From positions 433,836-497,835 of the forward strand of contig NZ_WTWX01000002.1 in assembly GCF_009870785.1 (NCBI RefSeq): 64,000 nucleotides of DNA. Reading direction: 5' to 3'. Of the stretch, positions 9,308 through 18,644 are shown one piece after another. The notes below the pieces were generated by a model. That model was given only the letters and a program-made list of their open reading frames with translations. It searched no databases and was not told the DNA's origin. Both the position numbers and the translations under genes were made by a program. The stretch is from Paenibacillus sp. An7 (GTDB lineage: Bacteria > Bacillota > Bacilli > Paenibacillales > Paenibacillaceae). How positions within the stretch are numbered: the stretch's first letter is position 1; each line of letters begins with the position of its first letter.

Positions 9308-9817
9308 ATGAAAATCCACTTCAAGCAAAAGAGGTTCAAAGATCCTCCGAGGCAATCGCTCCATTTCATTTCTAATATGGCAAATGATGGAGATTTAGAC
9401 GAAGCGATAAAAGTAGCAAAAGAATACAAAACGATTGAGTATAAAGCAGATCAACCGGGACCGAACGAAGAGATATTAATGGAGGATATTCAAGCGAAAC
9501 AAGAGGCCGTTAAACCACTGACGACCACTGTATTCTATGATCAAAATGTAATCACTCGTACATATCAAAATGGATTTCTTATCGCGAATTACAAACAAAG
9601 TAATGTTGAGATGAATGACTTAGAACTAACCAAGAAAAATCAAACAGATCATGAGATCGAATTAAGTTATACAGGAACACTCACTTTTGGAAATGAACAT
9701 ATCGATTTACATGGAGATATAACGATGGTGAAAGATACAGATACTTGGAAAGTAAATAAGGATGTATACAACTTTGAGGAAATTGTACACATCCTTGATG
9801 AGATCATATCCAAATAA
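9308..9817 (+). CDS. Hypothetical protein, possibly a truncated gene
   Basis: 169 residues, not recognised. The first 60 residues are charged and helix-like (NDGDLDEAIKVAKEYKTIEY), then the chain becomes beta-rich (TTTVFYDQNVITRTYQNGFLIANY; ELSYTGTLTFGNEHIDLHGD). There is no signal peptide or membrane segment. No ribosome binding site precedes the ATG at 9308, and internal ATGs are no better, so this could be the C-terminal half of a gene that lost its start. AT-rich coding compared with its neighbours. A long inverted repeat follows its stop. Function unknown. Confidence 0.5.
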   Translation: MKIHFKQKRFKDPPRQSLHFISNMANDGDLDEAIKVAKEYKTIEYKADQPGPNEEILMEDIQAKQEAVKPLTTTVFYDQNVITRTYQNGFLIANYKQSNVEMNDLELTKKNQTDHEIELSYTGTLTFGNEHIDLHGDITMVKDTDTWKVNKDVYNFEEIVHILDEIISK

Positions 9818-9828
9818 AATAAGGAGAG

Positions 9829-9894
9829 ACGTAGGATCGTAATAGATGGTTCAAACGATCAATTTCATTCATTGGTCGTTTGCAAATCCTACGT
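9829..9894. repeat. Long inverted repeat between convergent genes
   Basis: Outer arms ACGTAGGAT and ATCCTACGT are perfect; an inner stem CAAACGATCAA / TTGGTCGTTTG has one mismatch. There is no T-run on either strand, so it is not a textbook terminator. It may still end transcripts or be a structured RNA element. Confidence 0.55.
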
Positions 9895-9899
9895 AATGA

Positions 9900-10061
9900 C
9901 TAGCCTATTTTGCTGGTTTGCTCGTAGATTTCGAATCCTTCTTCTTCATGATTACCAACAATAAATTGTATATGGTTCTGTGAAACAATTAAACTATGTG
10001 TCTGCATCTCCTGTTTTTGGTTGCTATGTTTCACCCCATTCAGAACCTTATGTATCATCAT
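9900..10061 (-). CDS. Small ORF overlapping the end of the DNA glycosylase gene
   Basis: A 53-codon frame starting MMIHKVLNGVKHSN and ending YEQTSKIG. Its ATG overlaps the last codons of the mug-type gene (stop at 10048), which would allow translational coupling. There is no independent ribosome binding site of quality and no recognised family. The chain is hydrophilic with a short beta-like stretch (LIVSQNHIQFIVGN). The open frame could be chance; I include it because of the overlap geometry. Confidence 0.3.
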   Translation of the reverse strand: MMIHKVLNGVKHSNQKQEMQTHSLIVSQNHIQFIVGNHEEEGFEIYEQTSKIG

Positions 10062-10560
10062 GCAAGAATAGACTCAACTCTCGGTAAATCTCGATAATCT
10101 GTTTCATCGGCATGCGCACAAGACCACTCGAAGAAGGAGCTACAAATTCATGCATTCCGGCTAGAAAAGGCTCTAGCTGAAACTCCCAATTGACTTTGGT
10201 TCTTTTCGTGTATTGTGTATATACGCCTTTACCTACAAAACAAGCCACTTCAGGGCGATACTTCTCCAGCTTCTGCTTTAAAATCTCCCGACCTTCTGCG
10301 TACTCTTCCTTCGTAATATCATCGATGCCTACAGTCGGTCTTGCCACGATATTTGTAAAACCATAACCGAGCTTCAGCAAATCCTGATCTTCTTGTGCCT
10401 CATACAGACGCGGGGTCAGTCCCGATTGATGCAAGATTCGGTAAAAGTTATTTCTCGGATTGGCATAATGATGTCCGGTCTCACCTGACTTAATGCTCGG
10501 ATTAAAGCCGATAAATATAATCTGAAGCCCATGCTCCAGATGATCGGATATGGGTTCCAT
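10048..10560 (-). CDS. mug: Mismatch-specific uracil/thymine-DNA glycosylase, Mug family
   Basis: 170 residues. It carries the Mug/TDG motifs: FIGFNPSIKSGETGHHYANPRNNFYRI near residues 13-39 (GxNPS plus the NPxNxFY base pocket) and APSSSGLVRMP near the C-terminus (PSSS loop that probes the lesion). It removes uracil or thymine from G:U/G:T mispairs in base-excision repair. I place the start at ATG 10560, preceded by AAAGGAGCAGGAG; an in-frame TTG 63 nt upstream would add an unlikely hydrophobic tail. It appears monocistronic apart from the small overlapping ORF downstream. Confidence 0.85.
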   Translation of the reverse strand: MEPISDHLEHGLQIIFIGFNPSIKSGETGHHYANPRNNFYRILHQSGLTPRLYEAQEDQDLLKLGYGFTNIVARPTVGIDDITKEEYAEGREILKQKLEKYRPEVACFVGKGVYTQYTKRTKVNWEFQLEPFLAGMHEFVAPSSSGLVRMPMKQIIEIYRELSLFLHDDT

Positions 10561-10768
10561 CTGATCTCCTGCTCCTTTATTTGAGTCTTGCTTAAAAACA
10601 AGTGTTATAAATAGATTACCCAAGGTTATCTAAAGATAACGGTGATTTAACTTACGAAAAGTGTTCATTTTCAGTCCCACGTTACTTCCATGATGCTATA
10701 ATGTAACAAGTGTTTCTGAAAAAAACAGAAAATGTGACTCAATTTATAGAAAGAAGCTGACCAAACTC

Positions 10769-11689
10769 ATGATTCTAGACATCTTGCTTGAAGTTGTCCT
10801 GCCCGTCTTTGTACTGATTGGTGTAGGCTCATTAATGCAGCGTGTGTTTGAACTCGATCTATATACACTCGCCAAAATTAACTTTTACTTTATTACTCCG
10901 GCTGCCGTGTTTATGAGTATGTATCTATCGGAGATGTCCGGTGAACTGCTTGGAACAATAGCCCTTTTTTATGCAATGTACTCCCTTATTCTCTATTTAA
11001 TCGGCTGCATTGTGGCGAAATCATTCAAGTTCAACAAAGGAATGAAAGCTGCTTTTAACAACAGTATTATGCTGGACAATGCAGGAAATTACGGAATGCC
11101 GATTAGTGCACTCGTATTCAAAGGCGATCCGCTTGCCGCTTCAATTCAGGCTTTTATTATGTCGATGCAGAGCTTGCTGACGTTTACATATGGGGTGCTT
11201 TCGATCCAAGGGGCGCAGCTAAAAGGAAACTACCGCAGTCTTGTTGTCGGGTTCCTCAAAATGCCTGTCCCTTATGCTCTGCTGCTCGGTATTCTATGGA
11301 ATACACTGGATGCACCGCTCCCTACTTTTCTGTCGATGCCGTTAACTTACGCTCAGCAGTCTATGGTTGCTGTTGCACTGTTGACTCTTGGAGCACAGAT
11401 TATGAAATATCCGCTTAGACTAGGACGGGTCACCGTATATGTCAGTATGTTCATTCGTTTGTTAATTGCTCCTGTGATCGGCATTGCACTTGTATATCTT
11501 CTCGGTCTGGAAGGAATGACAGCACAGGCTCTAATCATTGCTTCGGGTATGCCGACTGGCGTTAATGCTTCTATCCTGGCAGAAGAGTACCGGAATGAAC
11601 CTGACTTCGCTGCTCAAACCGTTCTCATCTCTACCCTGTTTAATGTTGTAACGCTGATTGGGCTCATTGCCATTGCTCGTACTTTTTAA
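10769..11689 (+). CDS. AEC-family transporter (auxin efflux carrier-like)
   Basis: 306 residues with ten hydrophobic segments in two five-helix halves, as in bile/arsenite/riboflavin-type carriers. The motif DNAGNYGMP near residue 110 is a family signature, and the matching half shows ASGMPTGVNASILAEEY near 255. Bacterial members move malate, malonate or other small organic acids; the substrate is not predictable here. The ribosome binding site is modest (AGAAAGAAG). It stands alone and ends at a strong bidirectional terminator. Confidence 0.85.
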   Translation: MILDILLEVVLPVFVLIGVGSLMQRVFELDLYTLAKINFYFITPAAVFMSMYLSEMSGELLGTIALFYAMYSLILYLIGCIVAKSFKFNKGMKAAFNNSIMLDNAGNYGMPISALVFKGDPLAASIQAFIMSMQSLLTFTYGVLSIQGAQLKGNYRSLVVGFLKMPVPYALLLGILWNTLDAPLPTFLSMPLTYAQQSMVAVALLTLGAQIMKYPLRLGRVTVYVSMFIRLLIAPVIGIALVYLLGLEGMTAQALIIASGMPTGVNASILAEEYRNEPDFAAQTVLISTLFNVVTLIGLIAIARTF

Positions 11690-11735
11690 TCGCTTTGCAA
11701 GCTCGTTTGTTCCAAGTGATTGGCATGTAAAATAC

Positions 11736-11784
11736 AAAAAATCCCCTTCCCGTTTAATACCTTTTAATGGGAAGGGGATTTTTT
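11736..11784 (+). terminator. Intrinsic terminator after the AEC transporter
   Basis: Perfect 16-bp arms AAAAAATCCCCTTCCC / GGGAAGGGGATTTTTT with a 17-nt loop and a run of six T. Confidence 0.9.
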
Positions 11785-12011
11785 GTAAAAGAAGTCCGGC
11801 ACCGCATCTAAGTGTTGCTAAGTCGCCGATCTATCATCAGAAAAATAATATACCCATCCTCCTTAATCTCTTACATCTATCGAATCCCCCCTATTCCCTG
11901 AGATCGTACTTTTTTGTACTAACAGGAATTAAACTATGTTATGTTGAAATGAAAGCATTAGTATGAAATGAATACGACACTGAACCTATGATGAGGATGT
12001 GACTTTATCCC

Positions 12012-13004
12012 ATGTTTTCTTGCTCGAATTGTTCCCCTACGGAACTGATCTACGAAATAAATATGACCGGAGAACACAATCTTGCCGTCATAAAAGATAT
12101 TATCCCTCATCTTTTAGCCGAATCCTCGATCACGCGTTACACTTCTGATACACTGTTCGTTCCCGAATCGGACGTAATCAGCCTGAATGATTTTTTTCAG
12201 GATCATATGCATTTGGATCATATCAAGTTCCGTATCTTTGAGGAGAAATGGCAGCCTTTTCGTGACTGGTCTATGATGCAATCCCTGCAGTGGGTAGATG
12301 ATATCATTATGCAAAAGCGAATCACCTGTTATGCCCAGCCAATTGTTAACAAAGAAGGATCCATCATGGCTTACGAAATGCTTGCTCGTTTTATTCACGA
12401 AGACGGGAATCTTTTGTCTCCTTTTGAAGTGTTTGAAGCAGCAAAAACTCGGGGACGTCTATATGCGCTGGATCGTTTATGCCGAATGGAAGCCGTACGT
12501 GCATCAGCCGGCTTGTCTGGAAATATTTTTATTAATTTTATTCCAACGTCAATCTATTCTCCTGAGCATTGTTTAACATCTACTATTCAGACGGCAGAAG
12601 AAATCGGTGTCTCTCCCTCCAAATTTGTTTTTGAAGTCGTTGAGACCGAAAAAGTAGATGACTTGGAACATCTGAAGAATATTCTCGGCTTTTATAAAAA
12701 ACGCGGGTTTAAATATGCCCTGGATGATGTAGGTGAAGGATACAGCACCATCGAGCTTCTTCAGGAGATTAAACCGCACTATATGAAACTGGATAAAAAA
12801 TATGTGCAAGGGGTTGCTGGAGACGAAAATAAACAAAAAGTAGCACAGACGATGCTTGAGGCAGCATTACAAGTAGATTCAGTTCCACTTGCCGAAGGTA
12901 TTGAGGAAGAAGAAGATTATGTATGGTTACGTGACCAGGGATTTCAATTATTCCAGGGATACTTATTCGGACGACCTGCACCTGTCCATACCTTTGTTTT
13001 ATAA
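12012..13004 (+). CDS. EAL-domain cyclic-di-GMP phosphodiesterase
   Basis: 330 residues. The ~95-residue N-terminal part is unassigned (begins MFSCSNCSPTELIYEINMTG). The EAL domain follows with its catalytic set: YEMLAR (EML in place of EAL, Glu kept), NFIPTS (Asn), FEVVETE (Glu), ALDDVGEGYS (the DD pair), MKLDKK (Lys) and LAEGIE (Glu). An active hydrolase of c-di-GMP to pGpG is therefore likely. There is no membrane segment. The start ATG has GAGGATGTG upstream. It is a single-gene unit with a terminator at 13029. The N-terminal region may be a sensory module; ligand unknown. Confidence 0.88.
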   Translation: MFSCSNCSPTELIYEINMTGEHNLAVIKDIIPHLLAESSITRYTSDTLFVPESDVISLNDFFQDHMHLDHIKFRIFEEKWQPFRDWSMMQSLQWVDDIIMQKRITCYAQPIVNKEGSIMAYEMLARFIHEDGNLLSPFEVFEAAKTRGRLYALDRLCRMEAVRASAGLSGNIFINFIPTSIYSPEHCLTSTIQTAEEIGVSPSKFVFEVVETEKVDDLEHLKNILGFYKKRGFKYALDDVGEGYSTIELLQEIKPHYMKLDKKYVQGVAGDENKQKVAQTMLEAALQVDSVPLAEGIEEEEDYVWLRDQGFQLFQGYLFGRPAPVHTFVL

Positions 13005-13028
13005 TTTCTCCTATTAAATCCTGACGAG

Positions 13029-13060
13029 CCCATGTTCCAGAATATTGGATATGGGTTTTT
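13029..13060 (+). terminator. Intrinsic terminator after the EAL gene
   Basis: CCCATGTTCC and GGATATGGG pair imperfectly around AGAATATT and are followed by TTTTT. Confidence 0.75.
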
Positions 13061-13244
13061 ACGTATTGTTCTACAACGAAAAGAATCTTCTCCGACGACC
13101 TCCTTCAATATGTGATAAAAGTCCTTGAAAACCACAAAATGATATACGTTAAACAACACGAATTTACATGGATGAACCTTACTCAAGATGGTATGATGCA
13201 AACACATACTATCCCAACATAAATAGTGGGCTTTATTAGATTCT

Positions 13245-13258
13245 CTGAACCCGTTCAG
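13245..13258. promoter_or_regulatory. Palindrome upstream of the CUT1 importer
   Basis: CTGAAC-CC-GTTCAG lies 76 bp before the SBP start codon. The dyad is perfect and symmetric, as an operator would be. The 270-bp region also contains the EAL terminator; I see no gene in it. The regulator is unknown (the nearby AraC gene is one candidate, although AraC sites are usually direct repeats). Confidence 0.35.
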
Positions 13259-13333
13259 GATAAACTCTAAAAAATGTCTGCTCTACTTTTTAATGAAATA
13301 GAAGCTCTACATTATAAGGAGGGTTTTATATTT

Positions 13334-14584
13334 ATGAAAAAGAAAAAACGTTCTGCTCTGGCAATGCTCACACTTGTATTCTCCCTTGCCCTCAGTGCAT
13401 GTGGAGGAGGAAATAATGCTTCTTCCTCGGGAGATCAAGTGAAAATTAGCTTCATTCACTGGAATAGTGATGCAAAAGTATGGAATGAAATTATTAGTAA
13501 TTTTGAAACCGACAATCCTGGGATTAAAGTATCCATGCAGACGTTTCCTTCGGAACAATACCAGACTACTGCTCAAGCGAAGCTAATGGATGGATCGGTT
13601 GGTGATGTATTTGCCTCTTTCCCTGGTGCACAGTTTGAATCCTTGGCGAAAGCAGGAATTTATACCGACCTTACAGGTGAATCTTTTGTGGACAACTATA
13701 AACCAGATCTCATTAAATCTGGCGCTAAAGAAGATAAGCAATATGCTCTTCCTTACAATCTGATCTATAACATTCCCGTATATAACGTAGGTTTGTTTGA
13801 GAAATACGGACTGACTCCCCCTGATGACTGGGAGGGATTCCTTGCTCTATGTGAAAAGCTAAAAAGTGAAGGGATCATCCCTCTCGCTTTCCCAGGCGCC
13901 GATATCGGACCTGGACAGTTTATGAACCCGATGATGATGAACAATGCACCGGACGAGGAGATTTTCGCCAAGCTAGAAGCTGGGGATGCAAAACTCACGG
14001 ATGAATGGTGGGTGAAAACGCTAGCTCAGTTCAAGGAACTGAATGACAAAGGTTACTTCCAGGACGGAGCGCTCGGTACGAACACCGATGGGGCGATTGC
14101 TCTCTTTGTTCAGGAAAAAGCAGCCATGCTGGCTACAGGATCTTATTCCATGTCAGCCATACTGGCTGGAAACCCAGACCTTAGTCTAAACCTGCTTGCA
14201 CCAATCACGGTAGCTTCTTCCGAAGCCAAATATGAAGGCATTCATACAACAACCTTTATGCTAGGAGTTAACAGTAAGTCTAAGCACCCGGAAGAAGCGA
14301 AGAAGTTTCTTGCCTATCTTAGCAGCACAGAGGTTGCAAGCAAGGTAGCCAATGAAACAGAGCAAGATGTTCCTGTAAAAGACATTGAATATACAGCACC
14401 TGCTCTACAAGCGATTAGTGACTGGAGCACGAAAAACACCCGCTTCCAGCCGCGTTATCTCATCAAGAGTATTGAGATTCAAAAAGCCGTAACAAGCTCG
14501 ATTCAGGAAGTAATTTCAGGTACATCACCGGAGAAAGCTGCTCAAAATGCACAGGTTATCGTGGATCAGCAGCTAAATCAGTAA
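13334..14584 (+). CDS. Sugar ABC transporter substrate-binding lipoprotein (family 1)
   Basis: 416 residues. The lipoprotein signal MKKKKRSALAMLTLVFSLALSACGG has a lipobox ending at Cys24, so it is anchored outside the membrane. The fold is SBP family 1: SFIHWNSD near residue 36, DVFASFPGAQ, YALPYNLIYNIPVYN and the hinge/ligand region MLATGSYSM. The start is ATG 13334, with ATAAGGAGGG at 10 nt; an in-frame start 60 nt earlier would spoil the signal peptide. It heads a binding protein-permease-permease operon with no ATPase, which in this lineage is normally shared (MsmX-type). Substrate probably an oligosaccharide. Confidence 0.9.
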   Translation: MKKKKRSALAMLTLVFSLALSACGGGNNASSSGDQVKISFIHWNSDAKVWNEIISNFETDNPGIKVSMQTFPSEQYQTTAQAKLMDGSVGDVFASFPGAQFESLAKAGIYTDLTGESFVDNYKPDLIKSGAKEDKQYALPYNLIYNIPVYNVGLFEKYGLTPPDDWEGFLALCEKLKSEGIIPLAFPGADIGPGQFMNPMMMNNAPDEEIFAKLEAGDAKLTDEWWVKTLAQFKELNDKGYFQDGALGTNTDGAIALFVQEKAAMLATGSYSMSAILAGNPDLSLNLLAPITVASSEAKYEGIHTTTFMLGVNSKSKHPEEAKKFLAYLSSTEVASKVANETEQDVPVKDIEYTAPALQAISDWSTKNTRFQPRYLIKSIEIQKAVTSSIQEVISGTSPEKAAQNAQVIVDQQLNQ

Positions 14585-14586
14585 TT

Positions 14587-15459
14587 ATGGGCGTACGTAA
14601 ATCGATCTATTGGTTTTTCGTTCCCGGTCTGCTTCTGTATCTCACTTTTTTTATCTACCCCACCTTAAAGGGGCTGTATTATTCCTTCACGGATTGGGAC
14701 GGGATGTCTGAAACTCTGAACTTTGTTGGTCTTCGAAACTATGTGAATGTAGCGGAGAACACGATTTTTCACAAAGCACTGGGGAATAATCTCAAGTTTA
14801 TGTTTAGTGTCGTTATTGTTCAGACCTTGGTTTCCCTTGTACTTGCTCTATTGTTAGTTCGCAATACGAAGGTGAACATTGGACTACGGGCTCTTTATTT
14901 TTTCCCAACTATTCTATCATCAGCAGCGGTTGGTTTCATAGGAACTTATCTGTATGATCCTAATTCAGGTTTGCTGAATGCCGTGCTGAATCAGGTTGGT
15001 TTATCTTTTCTATCTAATAACTGGCTGGGGGACCCGTCCATCGCGATTTATTCTGTCGCAGGGATTCAGGCGTGGGCACATATTGGGCAGATGATTATTT
15101 TGTTTGTTGCCGGTCTGCACGGGATACCTGAAGAATTGAATGAAGCTGCGAGGTTGGACGGGGGAAACCGCTGGCAGATATTCCGATTTGTAACTTGGCC
15201 TTTGCTCGCACCTGCCGCTACGCTGGTCATTGCCTATACGACAATCCAATCCTTTAAGGCATTTGACTTGATCTATGTCATGACTCGCGGCGGACCTTCT
15301 TACTCTACTGAAATTTTGTCAACCTATATCTATTCAGCAGCATTCCAAAATTACAATTTCGGACATGCTTCAGCTGCTTCTATTTATTTCTTAGCTATTA
15401 TTGCGCTAGTCACTTTCGTGCAATTCAAGGCACTCAGGTCCGACAAATTACCAAACTAA
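14587..15459 (+). CDS. Sugar ABC transporter permease, MalF-like (CUT1)
   Basis: 290 residues with six hydrophobic helices, starting MGVRKSIYWFFVPGLLLYLTF. The EAA loop that docks the ATPase is ELNEAARLDGGNRWQIFR (near residue 184). The start lies 3 bp after the SBP stop with a weak Shine-Dalgarno, so coupling is likely. It forms the transmembrane pair with the next gene. Confidence 0.9.
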   Translation: MGVRKSIYWFFVPGLLLYLTFFIYPTLKGLYYSFTDWDGMSETLNFVGLRNYVNVAENTIFHKALGNNLKFMFSVVIVQTLVSLVLALLLVRNTKVNIGLRALYFFPTILSSAAVGFIGTYLYDPNSGLLNAVLNQVGLSFLSNNWLGDPSIAIYSVAGIQAWAHIGQMIILFVAGLHGIPEELNEAARLDGGNRWQIFRFVTWPLLAPAATLVIAYTTIQSFKAFDLIYVMTRGGPSYSTEILSTYIYSAAFQNYNFGHASAASIYFLAIIALVTFVQFKALRSDKLPN

Positions 15460-15477
15460 CGAAAGGAGGAATTCTTT

Positions 15478-16293
15478 ATGGTCTCACGCATACTTGGTAA
15501 GTTGCTTCTTCTTTTGTATGCAATCATTATTTTGCTTCCACTTTTGATGGTTGCTACGGCAACGATGAAAAACCAGCAGCAGTTCTATATGAATCCACTT
15601 GGCCTGCCTTCCTCCTTCTCGCTAGAAAACTACCGTAATCTGTTTGTTGACCAGCCAATGATTGCCTATTTCAGCAACAGTATCATCGTTTCATTTACAA
15701 CAGTACTTTTGCTGCTCATCTTAGCCAGCTTGATTTCCTTCGGACTGTACCGTCTGTCAAATAAAATTGCAAAAGCGATCCTGGTTCTATTTGTGGTAGG
15801 TCTCATGGTTCCTTCTCAAGTGAATATGATTCCGATTTACTCTTTTCTCAGAGATATTGGACTTACGAATAGCCGGACAGGACTTATTCTTGTCACGATC
15901 TCGCTGCTCATGCCATTGTCCGTGTTTATGATTAGCGGGTTCATGAAATCTCTGCCAAGAGAAGTGTTTGAATCTGCCAGTATCGATGGGGCAGGTGAAG
16001 GAAGAATGTATATGCAGATCGCCATCCCGCTGTCTGTACCTTACCTCGCTGCAACGGCTACTTTTTTATTCGTATCTGTATGGAATGACCTGCTGTTCCC
16101 GCTGCTGCTCATAACAGACAAATCAAAAATGACGCTCCCGCTGGCACTCCTTCAGTTCCAAGGAGAGTATTCCACCAATTATCCGGGACTGCTCACAGGC
16201 GTAGTGATCATCTCACTGCCTATGCTGTTTATGTTCTTGTTCTTGCAGCGTTTCTTCATATCGGGAATAACTGCGGGCTCATTAAAAGGATAA
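15478..16293 (+). CDS. Sugar ABC transporter permease, MalG-like (CUT1)
   Basis: 271 residues, six hydrophobic helices. The MalG-type EAA loop is EVFESASIDGAGEGRMYMQI (near residue 162). The start ATG has GAAAGGAGG at about 9 nt. It ends with the typical FFISGITAGSLKG tail. It completes the importer and is followed by a bidirectional hairpin, beyond which an AraC gene runs convergently. Confidence 0.9.
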   Translation: MVSRILGKLLLLLYAIIILLPLLMVATATMKNQQQFYMNPLGLPSSFSLENYRNLFVDQPMIAYFSNSIIVSFTTVLLLLILASLISFGLYRLSNKIAKAILVLFVVGLMVPSQVNMIPIYSFLRDIGLTNSRTGLILVTISLLMPLSVFMISGFMKSLPREVFESASIDGAGEGRMYMQIAIPLSVPYLAATATFLFVSVWNDLLFPLLLITDKSKMTLPLALLQFQGEYSTNYPGLLTGVVIISLPMLFMFLFLQRFFISGITAGSLKG

Positions 16294-16311
16294 TAAAATA
16301 AATACACACAA

Positions 16312-16365
16312 ATACACAAAAGGACAAGCTAAGAAACCGATCTGTCGCTTGTCCTTGTGTGTATC
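16312..16365. terminator. Bidirectional terminator between importer and AraC gene
   Basis: AAGGACAAGC and GCTTGTCCTT form a 10-bp core stem, extended by TACACA/TGTGTA pairing. T-poor tails make it moderate. Confidence 0.65.
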
Positions 16366-16400
16366 TAATCTCCATTTATTACTTTGTATTCGTTACTTAC

Positions 16401-17282
16401 CTAATCTGAATCGGCACAGCCTTGCTCTGCTTGCTCACGGTACCGTGCAGGAGAAATGCCTGCATAGTTCTTGAACGCTTTTGAGAAGGAAAACAGATCA
16501 GGATAACCCACGGATTGAGCAATCTCTCCGAGCTTATAAGAGGTATGGATTAACAAGGATTCTGCTTCATTCATCCGCAGCTGTTGCATATATTTCATTG
16601 GCGAAATGCCATAGGTTTTATGAAATGTTTTCGTAAAGTGTGTACGTTCTACGCCCACATAATCAGCTACACTTTTGATCGTGATGCCTCCGGCGTAGTG
16701 GATTTCAAGATATTCTTTTCCTTTTTGTACCCAAGAGGGTTCTCGAATAATTTCCTGAGTAGCTGACCTAGGCACCGCTAAAGTAGCAAATACTCGCAAT
16801 AAAAACGTAAGCCGCTCTAGATCTGAGTAGTCTTTTTGTTCGCTGTAACAGGATTGAAACCATTCTTTCATCACGTGCACGGTTTCTTCCCTCACACTTT
16901 TGCTTCGGTGAGGTCTTGCAGGACTCAGCCCTATTCTCTCTAGAAGCGACAAGGCCTGCTTACCGTCAAAAGCAAAGAATATTTTGCGCAGCGTACTCGA
17001 TTCAGATGTGTAATATTCATGTGTTACTTGTGGAAACAAGCAAAAAAGATCGCCAGGATGAAGTGGATACATGGCCCCATTCTGAATAAATGTACCTTCT
17101 CCATCCAGTACCATCATTAAATAGTAGTAAGGTGTGACACGCGGACCGATATGATATGCCGGCTTAGCCTCATTGGCTCCAAGACGAATAGGCCACGCAG
17201 CGCCTGCCTTCTCATAAACCGAGGGATTAAAGAAATGGATTTCCAAAAATTCATGATAATCTTCCTTCATATTTCGAAACAT
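16401..17282 (-). CDS. AraC-family regulator of the CUT1 importer locus
   Basis: 293 residues. The N-terminal cupin region has YYYLMMVLDGEGTFIQNG and YPLHPGDLFCLFPQVTHEY; the C-terminal HTH pair is IKSVADYVGVERTHFTKTF and LGEIAQSVGYPDLFSFSKAF, ending GISPARYRE. ATG 17282 is chosen because GGGGAGGG lies 6 nt before it; an ATG five codons earlier sits on that ribosome binding site. It converges with the importer operon and is divergent from the SsuD-like gene, so either could be its target. Confidence 0.88.
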   Translation of the reverse strand: MFRNMKEDYHEFLEIHFFNPSVYEKAGAAWPIRLGANEAKPAYHIGPRVTPYYYLMMVLDGEGTFIQNGAMYPLHPGDLFCLFPQVTHEYYTSESSTLRKIFFAFDGKQALSLLERIGLSPARPHRSKSVREETVHVMKEWFQSCYSEQKDYSDLERLTFLLRVFATLAVPRSATQEIIREPSWVQKGKEYLEIHYAGGITIKSVADYVGVERTHFTKTFHKTYGISPMKYMQQLRMNEAESLLIHTSYKLGEIAQSVGYPDLFSFSKAFKNYAGISPARYREQAEQGCADSD

Positions 17283-17506
17283 AATATCCCTCCCCATACC
17301 ACAAAATGATAAATCTAACTCCCCTTCTATTGCTATGGTTTCTACTGTAAATCATTGTTAATATCATTATTATACTATTCCTACCTACTTAGTTGTCATT
17401 ATCTTAAATTCATCATACGTATGAAATCTACAAAAGAAAAGTGTTCCTTTTAAAAAAATCAAAATCCCATAGAGATCATCAATTTCAAACAGAGGAGATT
17501 ATAATC

Positions 17507-18643
17507 ATGAGTGAAACAAAATCTGTAGAGTTTGGTTGGTTTATTCCTACGAATGGAGATGGCAGATATATTGGAACAGCGCTCGAAAGAGAGCCGTCCC
17601 AAGAATATTTTATTCAGGTTGCAAAGGCAGCAGAGAAAGCAGGTTATGAGTTCACCCTTATTCCCGCTGGCGGCGATTGCTGGGATGGCTGGATTGTAGG
17701 TTCTTGGGTGGCGGCACATACGACAAAACTGAAACCACTCATTGCAATGAGACCTGGGCTTATCTCTCCGGTACTTGCTGCACGTATGGCATCTACGCTA
17801 GATCAAATGTCGGGGGGCAGAACTCTCATTAACGTGGTCACTGGGCATTATCCGGCTGATCTTAAAGCCACGGGAGATCCGCTGCACGGTAGTCATGATG
17901 AACGATATGAGCGCACGAAAGAATTTTTAGATGTAGTTAAAGGGGTTTGGGGTGAAGACGGTTCAGGCAGTGGATTTAATTATGAAGGGCAACATTATCA
18001 AGTCGAGGGCGGCGTAAGTAAGCCAGCTTCTCTCCAAGATCCGCATCCTCCTCTGTACTTTGGCGGAAGTTCCGTTGCCGGAAAAAAGGTGGCTGCTGAA
18101 AGTGCAGACGTGTATCTGATGTGGGGCGAACCTCTCGAATGGATTCAGGAGCAGATTGCGGAGATGGAGCAGCATCTTAAAGATCTGAAAGAAAGAACGG
18201 GTATTTCTCGCACACTCCGCTACGGTATTCGTGCTCAAGTTGTTGTCCGGGAAACGGAAGAAGAGGCTTGGAAAGCAGCATGGAACATCCTTAGTAAAGT
18301 AGAACCGGATCAATTAAAGAATCAAGAAAAACTGCATGCCAAAACAGACGCTACCAATCAAAAACGCCAAATGGATTTGTATGAACAATCGAAGGATCAA
18401 GACTATATCATCGGGCCAAATCTCTGGTCCGGATTATCAGCGGTACGTGGCGGCGGAGCGGTCGCTTTCGTAGGTACACCTGAACAAGTGTCTGACCGTC
18501 TGATCGAGTTTGTTGATGCAGGTGTAAGTTCCTTCATTCTGTCGGGATATCCTCATCTGGAAGAGGCAGAGATTACAGGGGAACTGCTGATGCCTGTGGT
18601 GAAAAGGAAACTTGCGGAGCGTGCGATTAGCGTAACGATTTAA
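17507..18643 (+). CDS. ssuD: LLM-class FMNH2-dependent monooxygenase, SsuD-like
   Basis: 378 residues of the bacterial luciferase-like barrel, matching alkanesulfonate monooxygenase in length and motifs: GWFIPTNGDGRYIG at the start, GGDCWDGW near 53, MRPGLISPVLAARMASTLD near 80, GRTLINVVTGHYPADL near 107 and PPLYFGGSS near 180. It would use reduced FMN and O2 to desulfonate alkanesulfonates. The start ATG has AGAGGAGA at 9 nt. No ssuABC transporter or SsuE flavin reductase lies nearby, so the substrate may differ. The gene stops directly against an unrelated membrane-protein remnant. Confidence 0.85.
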   Translation: MSETKSVEFGWFIPTNGDGRYIGTALEREPSQEYFIQVAKAAEKAGYEFTLIPAGGDCWDGWIVGSWVAAHTTKLKPLIAMRPGLISPVLAARMASTLDQMSGGRTLINVVTGHYPADLKATGDPLHGSHDERYERTKEFLDVVKGVWGEDGSGSGFNYEGQHYQVEGGVSKPASLQDPHPPLYFGGSSVAGKKVAAESADVYLMWGEPLEWIQEQIAEMEQHLKDLKERTGISRTLRYGIRAQVVVRETEEEAWKAAWNILSKVEPDQLKNQEKLHAKTDATNQKRQMDLYEQSKDQDYIIGPNLWSGLSAVRGGGAVAFVGTPEQVSDRLIEFVDAGVSSFILSGYPHLEEAEITGELLMPVVKRKLAERAISVTI

Positions 18644-18644
18644 T

